DNA from: JAMXLO01 sp963832895
GTDB lineage: Bacteria > Pseudomonadota > Alphaproteobacteria > Acetobacterales > Acetobacteraceae
Assembly: GCA_963832895.1 (NCBI GenBank)
Contig: CAWHVQ010000019.1
Span: 93,842-157,841 of the forward strand
Reading direction: 5' to 3'
DNA: 64,000 nt
The notes beneath the pieces were generated by a model that worked only from the letters and a program-made list of their open reading frames with translations, was not told the DNA's origin and made no database searches. Positions within the stretch are counted from its first letter, which is position 1, and each line of letters opens with the position of its first letter. Of the stretch, positions 34,141 through 42,526 are shown in pieces. A program made the position numbers and the translations under genes.

Positions 34141-36406
34141 GGCGTGGACCTTGACTGTCAAGATGGCGATTCTGCTGGGCCCAGAGCTGGCGATACACCG
34201 CGCAGCGTTCGAGCAGGACGCGATGTGGAGCGATGTCCATCACCTGACCTTTTTCCAGCACCAATATCTGGTCGCATTCGGTCAGCGACGACAACCGGTG
34301 CGACACGATAACCATGGTTCGGCCGCGCGCAATGCGCAGCAGGTTGGCGTTGACCAGCGCCTCACTTTCCGGATCGAGCGCACTGGTCGCTTCGTCGAGG
34401 ATCAGGATACGCGGATCGGAGATCAGCGCGCGCGCAATCGCTAGCCGCTGCTTCTGGCCGCCTGACAGGTTGGGCGAGCCTTCCTCGATGTAGGTCTCAT
34501 ATCCGTTCGCCATGCGCTCGATGAATTCCTCGGCGCCGGCCAGTCGCGCCGCCCCGACCGCATCCTCGAGTGTCAGACCTGGCCGGCCAGCCAGAATGTT
34601 GTCGCGGATCGATCCGCGGAACAGGAAGTTGTCCTGCAGCACGACGCCGAAGCTCTGCCGCAGATGCCGCAGATTGATCTCACGCAGGTCGGAGCCGTCG
34701 ATCTTCAGGAAGCCGGAGTAGTCGCGGTTGATGCCTTGCAGCAGGCGGGTGATCGTGGACTTGCCTGAGCCGGAGCGGCCGACGATGCCGAGCATCGTTC
34801 CCGCGGGAATCGCGAAGGTTATGCGATCGAGTGCCGGCGTCTTGGTGCCGCCATAGGTGAAGGTTACATCGTCGAAGCTGATCGCACCGGCGAATCGCGG
34901 CCGCAGGCCACCCGACGCGGCATCGACCTCGAGGGGACGGTTCAGCACGGAAGCCGCTTGTTCGATCGCCGCCGCGACGTCCTGATACTCATCCGTGAGC
35001 CTTGCCAGTTGCACCAGCGGCTGTGCGACCCGCTGCGACAGCATCATGAACGCGAACAGCGCGCCGGCGCCCGTGCCGCTGGTGTCCGACAGCGCCCAAT
35101 AGACGCCCAGCAGGATCGCACCCATCCACATGAACCGCTCGACCGGCGTGATCAGCGTTTGTGGCCAGTTGCCGAGCTTGCCGTAGGCCATGCGCCATTT
35201 GCCGGCTTCCGCGATCCTCTCGTCCCACAGCGCCTTGCGCTGCGGCTCGAGTGCCAGCGACTTCACCGTGCGGATGCCGAACACGGTCTCGCCCAGCGCG
35301 GACTGCTTGTCGGTCTCCGCACGCACCACGCGTGAGAACAGCACCGCGAGCGGCCTCAGGAACACCAGGATGATCATGGTGATCACGCAGGCGCACGCCA
35401 GCACGATCCAGGCCAGTGGTGCATTCAGCCAGAAGAGGAACGGCAGCAGCACGCACAGCGTCATCAGGTCGAGAAACGCAGTGAGCAGGCGCCCGGTGAT
35501 GAACTCCCGGATGCGATGGATCTGGCTGATCTTGTACATCGTCTCGCCGGCCGGGTGCCGCTCGAAGTAGTCGAGCGGCAGGCGCAACAGGCGATTGAAC
35601 ACGTGCAGGTTGATCCGGGCGTCGATCCGGGTGCCGACGACAAGCACGATCAGCCGCCGCGCGTAGCCGAGCAAGGTCTCATACACGATGGCGACGCCGA
35701 CGATGACGGCGATCAGGGCCAAGGTCGAGTACGAGCTGTGGGTCAGCACCTTGTCGACCACCGTCATCACCAGGAAGGGCGGAAAGATGGTCAGTATGCT
35801 CAGCGAGAATGACGCGAGGCCGATCTCGCGCAGCGAGCGCTTCTCCTCCATCACCAGGCTGAACAGCCAGCGCAGCGAGAACGGCACGTCGGCTTCGGCG
35901 AAGCCCCGGTTGGCGCGCAGCAGGACCGCCTCACCAGCCCAATCCTGGCTCAGCCGCAGCTCGTCCACCGCAACCGGCGGATCGGACGCAGGACTGGCCG
36001 GGTCCTTGACGAACACCACCTTGTGCTCGGCGTTGATGCCGGTGAGCAGGCACGCCGTGCCGTCGGTGAACAGCAGCACCACCGGGCCGGTATCGCGGAA
36101 TCGCATCAGGTGGCGCCAGCGCAGCCGCACCGCGCGCGCCCACATGCCCGAGTTCTGTGCCCAGCTCGACAGCGACGCGGCAGACGGCATTGCGTCGCCC
36201 GCCGTGCCGCGAAATTCGCTCGGATCGAGTTCCAGCCCGTGGTAGCGCCCGGCGACGATCATCGCCAGCAGGCGCGGATGGATCTGCGGCTCCTCGGCGC
36301 CGTCCAGAGCGAGCGGCGCACCGGTGTCGGCACCGCCACCCGTGTCGGCTACAGACTGCGGCCCCTGTCCCGAGGGACCGGAGATGTGTCCGTCATTTGC
36401 ATCCAC
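34103..36406 (-). CDS. Type I secretion system ABC transporter (C39-like domain, permease, ATPase)
   Basis: Inner-membrane exporter of a type I secretion system, 767 residues. An N-terminal C39-peptidase-like domain (about 35-165, AMIVAGRYHGLELDPSEFRG) lacks the catalytic Cys, so it is probably the substrate-docking CLD type rather than a protease. Six TMs follow (about 185-460, including PPFLVMTVVDKVL and RLPLDYFERHPAGE). The ATPase has Walker A GRSGSGKST (Lys about 549), Q-loop SFGVVLQDNFLF, signature NLSGGQKQRLAIARAL, Walker B ILILDEATSALD and the H-loop VSHR. It is the first gene of the minus-strand cluster. No RTX substrate gene is visible within the cluster. Confidence 0.93.
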   Translation of the reverse strand: MDANDGHISGPSGQGPQSVADTGGGADTGAPLALDGAEEPQIHPRLLAMIVAGRYHGLELDPSEFRGTAGDAMPSAASLSSWAQNSGMWARAVRLRWRHLMRFRDTGPVVLLFTDGTACLLTGINAEHKVVFVKDPASPASDPPVAVDELRLSQDWAGEAVLLRANRGFAEADVPFSLRWLFSLVMEEKRSLREIGLASFSLSILTIFPPFLVMTVVDKVLTHSSYSTLALIAVIVGVAIVYETLLGYARRLIVLVVGTRIDARINLHVFNRLLRLPLDYFERHPAGETMYKISQIHRIREFITGRLLTAFLDLMTLCVLLPFLFWLNAPLAWIVLACACVITMIILVFLRPLAVLFSRVVRAETDKQSALGETVFGIRTVKSLALEPQRKALWDERIAEAGKWRMAYGKLGNWPQTLITPVERFMWMGAILLGVYWALSDTSGTGAGALFAFMMLSQRVAQPLVQLARLTDEYQDVAAAIEQAASVLNRPLEVDAASGGLRPRFAGAISFDDVTFTYGGTKTPALDRITFAIPAGTMLGIVGRSGSGKSTITRLLQGINRDYSGFLKIDGSDLREINLRHLRQSFGVVLQDNFLFRGSIRDNILAGRPGLTLEDAVGAARLAGAEEFIERMANGYETYIEEGSPNLSGGQKQRLAIARALISDPRILILDEATSALDPESEALVNANLLRIARGRTMVIVSHRLSSLTECDQILVLEKGQVMDIAPHRVLLERCAVYRQLWAQQNRHLDSQGPRHATLAPTLLQGD

Positions 36407-36531
36407 GAGCAGTCCCCCTCAGAGGCGTGTCCAATACGCGGCCGGTTTTCCTGGGTGTGCCGGACCGCGTCCGACGCCCTCAGGGCCGGCGGTTTCCGCC
36501 GATTATCAGTTAGTCGAAGGCAGAAACGCCG

Positions 36532-36561
36532 TTGGGGAGTATGCCCCATTCAGTGTACAAT
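36532..36561 (+). promoter_or_regulatory. Candidate sigma-70-type promoter upstream of the amidase
   Basis: TTGGGG at 36532-36537 and TACAAT at 36556-36561 are separated by 18 bases in the 214-base gap between the divergent T1SS operon and the amidase gene. Match to consensus is moderate, and the -10 is 59 bases before the chosen start codon. Confidence 0.35.
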
Positions 36562-36620
36562 TTGCCAACGAATCCTTGCGTCGGAGTATCGATGTCCCAC
36601 CGGGGACCGTGAAAAGCTTT

Positions 36621-37844
36621 ATGCCACAGTCGGAGGCTGAGACAAAACAAATGGCCGCGCTGGACGACACGGTAGGAGCCTTTGTGCCCGGCCCGCGCCT
36701 GGAGCGCCCGCCCCTCAGTAGCGGTCGCCTCGCCGGCCTCAACTTCGCCGTGAAAGACCTGTTCGACGTCGCGGGAAGCGTGACGACCTACGGGAACCCA
36801 CGTTGGGCTGAAACCCATCCCAAGGCGATTGCAACCGCCCCCGTTGTGACAGCGCTGCTGCAGGCCGGCGCCAGGCTGGTCGGCAAGACCAAGACCATGG
36901 AGCTGGCCTTCGGTCTGACCGGCGAGAATGTCTGGCAGGGCACTCCGATCAACCCGAATGCGCCGGACCGCTTCCCCGGCGGGTCGAGTTGTGGATCGGC
37001 CGCCGCGGTCGCCGCCAGTCTGGTCGACTTCGCCCTCGGCTCAGACACCGGCGGCTCGGTGCGCATCCCGGCGAGCTATTGCGGCCTGTTCGGCATCCGC
37101 CCCAGCCACGGCGCGGTCAGCCTCGCCGGCGCCTGCCCACTGGCGCCGAGCTTCGACACCTGTGGTTGGTTCGCCCGCAGCGCGTCGTTGCTCTCCGAGG
37201 TTGGCGACGTGCTCCTGCCGAGCGGGCGCCAGTCGATTAACGGGCCTCTGCTGCGCCTCGAGGAGGCCTGGGTCAACGCCCAGCCGGAGGTTGCCGAGGC
37301 GCTGCGTCCCGCATTAGAGACCCTGGAGAGATTACGCGGCAGGGCGGTCGGCATTCGACTGGTCCCCGAGGGGATCGACAGCGCCTTCGATCATTTCCGT
37401 ACCGTGCAGGCAGAAGAGGCGTGGGCCTGCCTGGGCGGCTGGGTCGAGGCGGCGAAGCCGCAGTTCGGCCCCGGCATCGCCGAGCGTTTCGCCGCCGCCA
37501 AGGCGACCGACGCAGCAGTCGCAGGGCCAGGGCGCGCCTTCCGGCGGATGATGCAGGCCCGGGTCCGCCCGGTGCTCGCCGGTGGTGCGGTGCTGGTCTA
37601 CCCGACCAGTCCCTGCGCGGCGCCATTGCTCACCGCCAGTCTGGCAGAGCAGAATCTGATCCGGCAGGCAACGATCGGGGTGACGGCAATCGCCGGGCTC
37701 TGCGGGCTGCCCGAGGTGACCCTGCCGGCCGGCAGGGTGAATGGCGCGCCGGTCGGGATTTCGCTGGTCGCGGGTCCAGGGCTGGATCAGGCACTGCTGA
37801 CGTTTGCCTGCGACGCGGCGAACGTGCTTGGACTGCCGGTCTGA
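36621..37844 (+). CDS. Amidase, similar to plant-type AMI1 indole-acetamide hydrolase
   Basis: Amidase-signature Ser-cisSer-Lys hydrolase, 407 residues. The Lys is at about 45 (FAVKDLFDVAG), the Ser pair at about 122-123 (FPGGSSCGSAAAVAA) and the nucleophile Ser at about 146 (GSDTGGSVRIPASYCGLFG). Local wording such as VTTYGNPRWAETH, FGLTGENVWQGTPINP, IRPSHGAVSLAG and PSFDTCGWFAR is close to AMI1-type enzymes that split indole-3-acetamide, and the compact length fits too. Substrate assignment is inference. Starts at 36621 and 36651 are both possible; the first is preceded by GTGAAAAG. It is followed 19 bases later by a GNAT gene. Confidence 0.85.
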   Translation: MPQSEAETKQMAALDDTVGAFVPGPRLERPPLSSGRLAGLNFAVKDLFDVAGSVTTYGNPRWAETHPKAIATAPVVTALLQAGARLVGKTKTMELAFGLTGENVWQGTPINPNAPDRFPGGSSCGSAAAVAASLVDFALGSDTGGSVRIPASYCGLFGIRPSHGAVSLAGACPLAPSFDTCGWFARSASLLSEVGDVLLPSGRQSINGPLLRLEEAWVNAQPEVAEALRPALETLERLRGRAVGIRLVPEGIDSAFDHFRTVQAEEAWACLGGWVEAAKPQFGPGIAERFAAAKATDAAVAGPGRAFRRMMQARVRPVLAGGAVLVYPTSPCAAPLLTASLAEQNLIRQATIGVTAIAGLCGLPEVTLPAGRVNGAPVGISLVAGPGLDQALLTFACDAANVLGLPV

Positions 37845-37863
37845 ACCGAGAGGGCGAGGCACG

Positions 37864-38379
37864 ATGGAGATCAGGCCGGCGACCGAGACCGACATCCCGG
37901 AGATCCAGTCGATCTACGCGTATCATGTGCTGACCGGCACCGGGACGTTCGAGGAAGATCCGCCGTCGGTCGAGGAAATGTCGGACCGGTTCGCCGAGGT
38001 CGTCGAGCACGGTTGGTCATGGCTCGTGGCCACCGACGCTACCGGTGTGCTGGGATATGCGTATTACACCCAGTTCCGCGACCGCTCGGCGTATCGCTTC
38101 TGCGTCGAGGACAGTGTTTATGTGCGTGAGGACGTGCGCGGCCAGGGCGTCGGCAAGGCGCTGGTGGTCCGGCTGATCGAGGACGCCACGGCGCGCGGCA
38201 TGCGCCAGATGATCGCGGTGATCGGGGATTCGGAAAACACCGGGTCGATCGGCGTGCACGCGAGCCTCGGCTTTCAGATGGTCGGCACATTGCGGGCGGT
38301 CGGCGTGAAGTTCGGCCGCTGGCTGGACGTGGTTTCGATGCAGCGATCGCTGGGCCAAGGCGACGCCGACGTCCCTTAG
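37864..38379 (+). CDS. GNAT N-acetyltransferase, phosphinothricin-acetyltransferase-like
   Basis: Acetyl-CoA-dependent N-acetyltransferase of 171 residues. The start MEIRPATETDIPEIQSIYAYHVLTGTGTFEE is typical of the Pat/Bar/YncA group. The acetyl-CoA loop is VREDVRGQGVGKAL (about residues 85-98), and the conserved end has NTGSIGVHASLGFQMVGTLR and GVKFGRWLDVVSMQ. Members acetylate small amines such as methionine sulfoximine or phosphinothricin. It probably forms an operon with the upstream amidase. Confidence 0.88.
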   Translation: MEIRPATETDIPEIQSIYAYHVLTGTGTFEEDPPSVEEMSDRFAEVVEHGWSWLVATDATGVLGYAYYTQFRDRSAYRFCVEDSVYVREDVRGQGVGKALVVRLIEDATARGMRQMIAVIGDSENTGSIGVHASLGFQMVGTLRAVGVKFGRWLDVVSMQRSLGQGDADVP

Positions 38380-38392
38380 ACCCGCCCAAACG

Positions 38393-38432
38393 CTCCCCCT
38401 CCCTTCGCGGGAGGGGGCCGGCGAGAGGGGGC
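38393..38432. repeat. GC-rich palindromic repeat copy
   Basis: CTCCCCCTCCCTTCGCGGGA with the following GGGGGCCGGCGAGAGGGGGC matches the arms found inside ubiG. This copy is intergenic, between the GNAT and the AmpG-like gene. Confidence 0.65.
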
Positions 38433-38470
38433 GCACCGACGGGAGCGGGCCCGATCCAGCCCTCTGGCTC

Positions 38471-39688
38471 ATGATCGCCTATGGTTTCGTCGCAGCCCTG
38501 CCCCTGCCTCTGTCCGGCTTCACCCTCCGTCTGTGGCTCTCCGAGGGCGGCGTTTCGCTCGGGCTGATCGGTCTTACCGCAAACATCGGTCTCGCCTATT
38601 CTCTGAAGTTCCTCTGGTCGCCGATCCTCGACAATGCCTTGCCCCCCGGCCCGCTACGCCGCCTCGGTCGCCGTCGCGGCTGGCTGGCCGCGATCCAGCC
38701 AACGTTGGCCGCCGCCGCCGCTCTACTGGCACTGTCCGACCCGGCCCGCCTGCCGTTCGTCTCCCTCGCCCTCGCCGCGCTCGTCGCATTCCTCTCGGCC
38801 AGCCAAGACATCGTGGTGGACGCCTGGCGCATCGAGTCCTTTGCCCAGCACCGCCAGGGCGCGGCGATGGCCGCCTACATCTGGGGCTACCGCGTCGCGC
38901 TGCTGATCGCGACCACCGGCGTGATCTCCGCCGTGAGCCTCGTCGGCTGGCACGTCGCGCTGCTCGGCGTGACCGCGCTCATCGGCTGCGGACTGATCGT
39001 CACCCTGCTGGCGCCGGAACCGCCGCCAGCCGAGCGCCAATTGGTCGCCGCCCGCTTCGGCTCACGCCTCGCCCATGCGGTGATCGCGCCGCTACGCGAC
39101 TTCCTCGCCCGGCGCGGCGCCGTGCTGATCCTGGCCTTCGTCGCGCTGTTCAAGCTGGGCGAGGCGATGGCCGGCATTATGACCGCGCCGTTCTATCGCG
39201 CGCTCGGTTTCTCGCGCGAAGCGATCGCGGCGACCGGATGGTTCTCGCTGGCCGGGACCCTGGCTGGCATCGCGCTTGGCGGCTGGCTGGTAGCGCGTCT
39301 CGGCACCGGGCGGGCGTTGCTTCGCACCGGCTGGGCGCAGACCTTCGCCATGGCGATGTATCTGCTGCTCGCCGTGTCGGCCGGCGAGCACCACGTGCTC
39401 TACGCCACGGTAACCACCGAGGCCTTCGCCCAGGGCATGGCCGACGCCGCGTTCATCACCTACCTGTCAGGTCTCTGCTCGCGCGAGTTCACCGCCACGC
39501 ACTATGCGCTGCTGTCGTCCCTCGCGCTGATCTCGGTGCACACGATCGGCGGCGCCTCCGGCGTGCTGGCCGCGCAGGTGGGATGGGTGGCGTTCTATGC
39601 GCTGTGCATGTTCGCAGCCCTGCCCTCGATGGGCCTGATGCTGGTGTTGCTCCGACGCTATCCCCCGGACCAGGACGCCTCGCGCTGA
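38471..39688 (+). CDS. AmpG-like major facilitator permease
   Basis: Inner-membrane MFS transporter of 405 residues with 12 predicted TMs. The features GFVAALPLPLSGFTLRLWLSEGGVSLGLIGL, SLKFLWSPILDN, ASQDIVVDAWRIESF and KLGEAMAGIMTAPFYRALGFS are characteristic of AmpG, the importer of anhydro-muropeptides in peptidoglycan recycling. Length is shorter than E. coli AmpG but normal for alphaproteobacteria. No ampD or nagZ lies nearby, so the assignment rests on sequence alone. Confidence 0.85.
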   Translation: MIAYGFVAALPLPLSGFTLRLWLSEGGVSLGLIGLTANIGLAYSLKFLWSPILDNALPPGPLRRLGRRRGWLAAIQPTLAAAAALLALSDPARLPFVSLALAALVAFLSASQDIVVDAWRIESFAQHRQGAAMAAYIWGYRVALLIATTGVISAVSLVGWHVALLGVTALIGCGLIVTLLAPEPPPAERQLVAARFGSRLAHAVIAPLRDFLARRGAVLILAFVALFKLGEAMAGIMTAPFYRALGFSREAIAATGWFSLAGTLAGIALGGWLVARLGTGRALLRTGWAQTFAMAMYLLLAVSAGEHHVLYATVTTEAFAQGMADAAFITYLSGLCSREFTATHYALLSSLALISVHTIGGASGVLAAQVGWVAFYALCMFAALPSMGLMLVLLRRYPPDQDASR

Positions 39689-39801
39689 AGACCACGTGTT
39701 CACTGTCGGGCGACGCGCACACAAAATCTGTTCTTTGTGAGCGTTAGATATTTTGTCTATTGATATCCATAAATCTAACAACCATATCCGCTCCTCGCCG
39801 A

Positions 39802-39824
39802 TCCCCTTCCCTCGCGGGAGGGGC
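39802..39824. repeat. Partial GC-rich palindromic repeat
   Basis: TCCCCTTCCCTCGCGGGAGG is a half-length copy of the same element in the 200-base gap before the S10 peptidase gene. The surrounding 39700-39790 is noticeably AT-rich compared with the rest. Confidence 0.5.
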
Positions 39825-39888
39825 AGCAACATGACGCCAACACCCCGGTGGCATGAACCGCCCGCGAAATTGAAGGTCCGACCGCAAT

Positions 39889-41409
39889 ATGGATCACCAC
39901 CCCCCAATGATCAGCACTGCCATCGACCGGCGACACGCGCTCTCGCTAGCCGGCATTGCCTGGCTCGGCAGCAACCCGATCGCCGTCGCGCAGAACCCCA
40001 GCCCAAAACCACCGCAGGATACAAAGCCGGACGACGAACCGCACCGGCTCCCGGCCGACGTCACGACGCACCACGCGATCGACCTACCCGGCCGCACCCT
40101 GCACTTCGACGCGACCGCCGGCACCATTCGCCTCACCGGCGCGGACCTCGCGTTCGTCGCCTATCAGCTGTCAGGCGCCGAGAGGGCCCACCGCGCCGTC
40201 ACCTTCGCGTTCAACGGCGGCCCCGGGTTCGCCTCCGCCTGGCTCAATATCGGCGCTGTCGGACCGTGGCGCATTGCGCTCAACGGCGATGCTGCCGGTC
40301 CGTCGTCATCCCCCGAACCGCAGGCCAACGCGGAGACCTGGCTCGATTTCACCGACCTTGTGTTCATCGACCCGGCCGGCACCGGCTATTCCCGCGTGCT
40401 GGCGCGCGACCATGATGCACGGCGCAGATTCTGGTCGGTCACCGGCGATATCGAGTACCTCGCCGAGGCGGTTCGCCGCTGGCTCGACCGGTTCGATCGC
40501 GACGTCTCACCTAAATATCTGCTGGGTGAAAGCTACGGCGGCTTCCGCGTCCCCCGCCTGGCGCGCGAGCTTGCCGCCAGTCAAGGAACCGGCGTCTCCG
40601 GTATGGTGCTGGTGTCACCGGCGCTCGACTTCGGCGGCCGCAGCTCGGCTTTCGACCCATTCTCCTATGCAATACGGTTGCCGGCGATGACTGCCGCCGC
40701 GCGCGCGGCCCACGGTCCGGTGACGCGCGCCGGGCTCGCCGATGTGGAACGCTACGCCGTGACGGATTTTCTGCTCGACGCGATACGCGGCGAACGCGAC
40801 GCGGATGCGATAGCCCGGCGCAGCGCGCGCGTCGCCGAGTTCACCGGCCTCGATCCCGCACTGGTGCGGCGCTACCACGGGCTGCTCGGCAACGACGTGT
40901 TCCTGCACGAACTGGATCGCTCGCAGGGCCGCGTCGGCAGCATCTACGACGCGACCGTCACCAGCGCCGATCCGTTCCCGCTTGAGGCGATGAGCGACTA
41001 CCTGGACCCTGTGCTGGAGGCGCTGAAGGCTCCCGTGAGCAGTGCGATGGTCGAGATCTACCGGACCAAGCTCAACTGGCGGCCGGAGAGCGACTACCGG
41101 TTGGGCAACGCTGAGGTCAATCGCCAGTGGGACTGGGGCCGCGGCATTTGGAACTCGCCGCAGTCAATGGATGCGATGCGCACCACGCTGGCGCTCGATC
41201 CGCGTGTCTCGGTGCTGATCATGCACGGCCTGTTCGATCTGATCACACCGTATTTCGGAACGCAGTTGCTGCTCGATCAGCTGCCGGAAATAGACATCGC
41301 CGCACGAATAAATCTATCCGTCCATCCGGGCGGCCACATGGTCTACACCGACGACATCTCACGCACGGCGCTGCGCGATGAGGCCCGCACGCTGTTCGGC
41401 AGTCGCTGA
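39889..41409 (+). CDS. S10-family serine carboxypeptidase-like protein
   Basis: Predicted exported alpha/beta-hydrolase peptidase of 506 residues. A Tat/Sec-like leader (RRHALSLAGIAWLGSNPIAVAQ, about 14-35) precedes the mature protein. The oxyanion motif FNGGPGFASAWLNIGAVGPW, the nucleophile Ser at about 215 in LLGESYGGFRVPRLA, Asp at about 450 in LIMHGLFDLITP and His at about 483 in VHPGGHMVY complete the triad of family S10. ATGs at 39889 and 39907 are both possible. It cleaves C-terminal residues in relatives; the natural substrate here is unknown. It stands alone. Confidence 0.9.
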   Translation: MDHHPPMISTAIDRRHALSLAGIAWLGSNPIAVAQNPSPKPPQDTKPDDEPHRLPADVTTHHAIDLPGRTLHFDATAGTIRLTGADLAFVAYQLSGAERAHRAVTFAFNGGPGFASAWLNIGAVGPWRIALNGDAAGPSSSPEPQANAETWLDFTDLVFIDPAGTGYSRVLARDHDARRRFWSVTGDIEYLAEAVRRWLDRFDRDVSPKYLLGESYGGFRVPRLARELAASQGTGVSGMVLVSPALDFGGRSSAFDPFSYAIRLPAMTAAARAAHGPVTRAGLADVERYAVTDFLLDAIRGERDADAIARRSARVAEFTGLDPALVRRYHGLLGNDVFLHELDRSQGRVGSIYDATVTSADPFPLEAMSDYLDPVLEALKAPVSSAMVEIYRTKLNWRPESDYRLGNAEVNRQWDWGRGIWNSPQSMDAMRTTLALDPRVSVLIMHGLFDLITPYFGTQLLLDQLPEIDIAARINLSVHPGGHMVYTDDISRTALRDEARTLFGSR

Positions 41410-41462
41410 TTCGGCTGGCGCAAACCTAACCTAACGGCCCCGCTAACTTATGGAGAATTCCG

Positions 41463-41738
41463 ATGCATTTCAGAGCACTCACGGCAGCCGCAGCGATTGC
41501 ATTTTCGTTGGGCGGGACGGGCTATGTTGGCCACCGGGTCGACCGCGCAAGCTATGAGTTCGCCCCACCCAACCAGAACCAGGGCGCAAACAGTGTCGCG
41601 TCGAACTATCAGTTCGCGCCACCGAACCAGAACCAAGGTTCCAACAGCGTGGCATCACGAGAGCAGTTCGCCCCGCCAAACGAGCACCAGGGTGCCAACA
41701 GCGTGGCGTCGCGACAGCGGGTTCGCACCGCGGCATGA
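41463..41738 (+). CDS. Small exported protein with three 18-residue repeats
   Basis: A 91-residue protein I cannot place in a family. The first 25 or so residues look like a signal peptide (FRALTAAAAIAFSLGGTGYVG). Residues about 30-83 are three tandem 18-residue repeats, with the consensus (Y/E)-x-FAPPNQNQGANSVAS-x; the DNA repeats every 54 bases. The remaining tail is RVRTAA. A TATGGAGAATTCCG ribosome site precedes the ATG, which supports real translation. Repeats rich in Asn, Gln, Pro and Ser suggest an extended extracellular or periplasmic peptide. It lies right before the rearranged region that starts with an IS fragment. Confidence 0.7.
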   Translation: MHFRALTAAAAIAFSLGGTGYVGHRVDRASYEFAPPNQNQGANSVASNYQFAPPNQNQGSNSVASREQFAPPNEHQGANSVASRQRVRTAA

Positions 41739-41751
41739 GAATTAGCTAAAC

Positions 41752-41967
41752 TAGGGCGCGATCGATGGGATGCTGATGCGTTGCGCGACATGGTGCGCGA
41801 GTACGTCATGGAGCATCTCGCGGACGACGACGCAGTCCTGGCTGTCGATGAAACCGGGTTCCTCAAGCAGGGCAAGGCATCGTGCGGCGAGGCGCGGCAG
41901 TACACGGGTTCCGCTGGCAAGATCACGAACTGCCAGATCGGCCTGTTTGCCACCTGGGCCGCCTCTC
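41752..41967 (+). mobile_element. IS701-type transposase fragment
   Basis: About 72 codons (RWDADALRDMVREYVMEHL, AVLAVDETGFLKQGK, RQYTGSAGKITNCQIGLF) match the part of IS701-family DDE transposases around the first catalytic Asp. Both ends of the gene and the terminal inverted repeats are missing, so it is a dead fragment. Confidence 0.75.
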
Positions 41968-41984
41968 CGGTAGATACGCAACGT

Positions 41985-42196
41985 CTACGCCCACTTCCAG
42001 GCTGCGCGAAATTCTTCCCAGCGATCGGCAAAACCCGTGAACTCGTCAAGCCAGCGACGGGTCGCGGGTGCGTTGCCTTCACGGTGATCCGCTCGCCCGC
42101 CTTCCGTCGCGCCTTGATTATCGCCTGCACGAAATTCGAGCGCGGCCTGCCATTCGCTCTGGTTCTTCCTTCGCCACGCCTCGCGATCTTCACCAA
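41985..42196 (-). pseudogene. C-terminal fragment of an unidentified protein
   Basis: On the minus strand an uninterrupted stretch of about 65 codons ending at a stop at 41985 has a protein-like composition (REAWRRKNQSEWQAALEF, TRRWLDEFTGFADRWEEF). It has no start, and its upstream end meets the SDR fragment. I do not recognise the family. It is sandwiched between the IS701 and SDR pieces. Confidence 0.4.
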
Positions 42197-42449
42197 GTCA
42201 GCGGCGCTGCAATACGCGCGGGAAAACATCCGCATCAATTCGGTGCACCCGGGCTATGCGGATACGCCGCTAACCTTGCAGCGCTTCAGCGATCCGGCCG
42301 TGCGCCAGGTGCTGCTCGATCGCACGCCGATGGGCAGGCTCGGCACCGCCCTGGATGTCGCAAATCGCGTGCTGTTCCTGGCGTCTGACGAAGCATCCTG
42401 GGCTGCCGGCTCGGAACTGGTGATCGATGGCGGCATGACGGCGCAGTGA
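42186..42449 (+). pseudogene. C-terminal fragment of a short-chain dehydrogenase/reductase
   Basis: The sequence FTKSAALQYARENIRINSVHPG, then TPMGRLGTALDVANRVLFLASDEASW and GSELVIDGGMTAQ, is the last third of a classical SDR. The Rossmann GxxxGxG and the catalytic YxxxK are absent because the gene is truncated at its 5' side. It is fused in frame to the unrelated upstream pieces and is not expected to be functional. Confidence 0.8.
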
Positions 42450-42526
42450 GCGCATAGCGGTCCACGGCCCGCTCAGCCAGGCCGCCGCGACCGGTCCGAA
42501 TCGCTGCCTTCGACCCGCCCCCGCGG

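Noticed and set aside
34103..36406. Active C39 leader peptidase in the T1SS transporter
   Set aside because: The N-terminal domain has no Cys at the catalytic position, so processing of double-Gly leaders is not supported.
41463..41738. CRISPR-like array from regularly spaced 54-base repeats
   Set aside because: The repeats are contiguous without unique spacers, and they encode a peptide repeat in frame; no cas genes are present.
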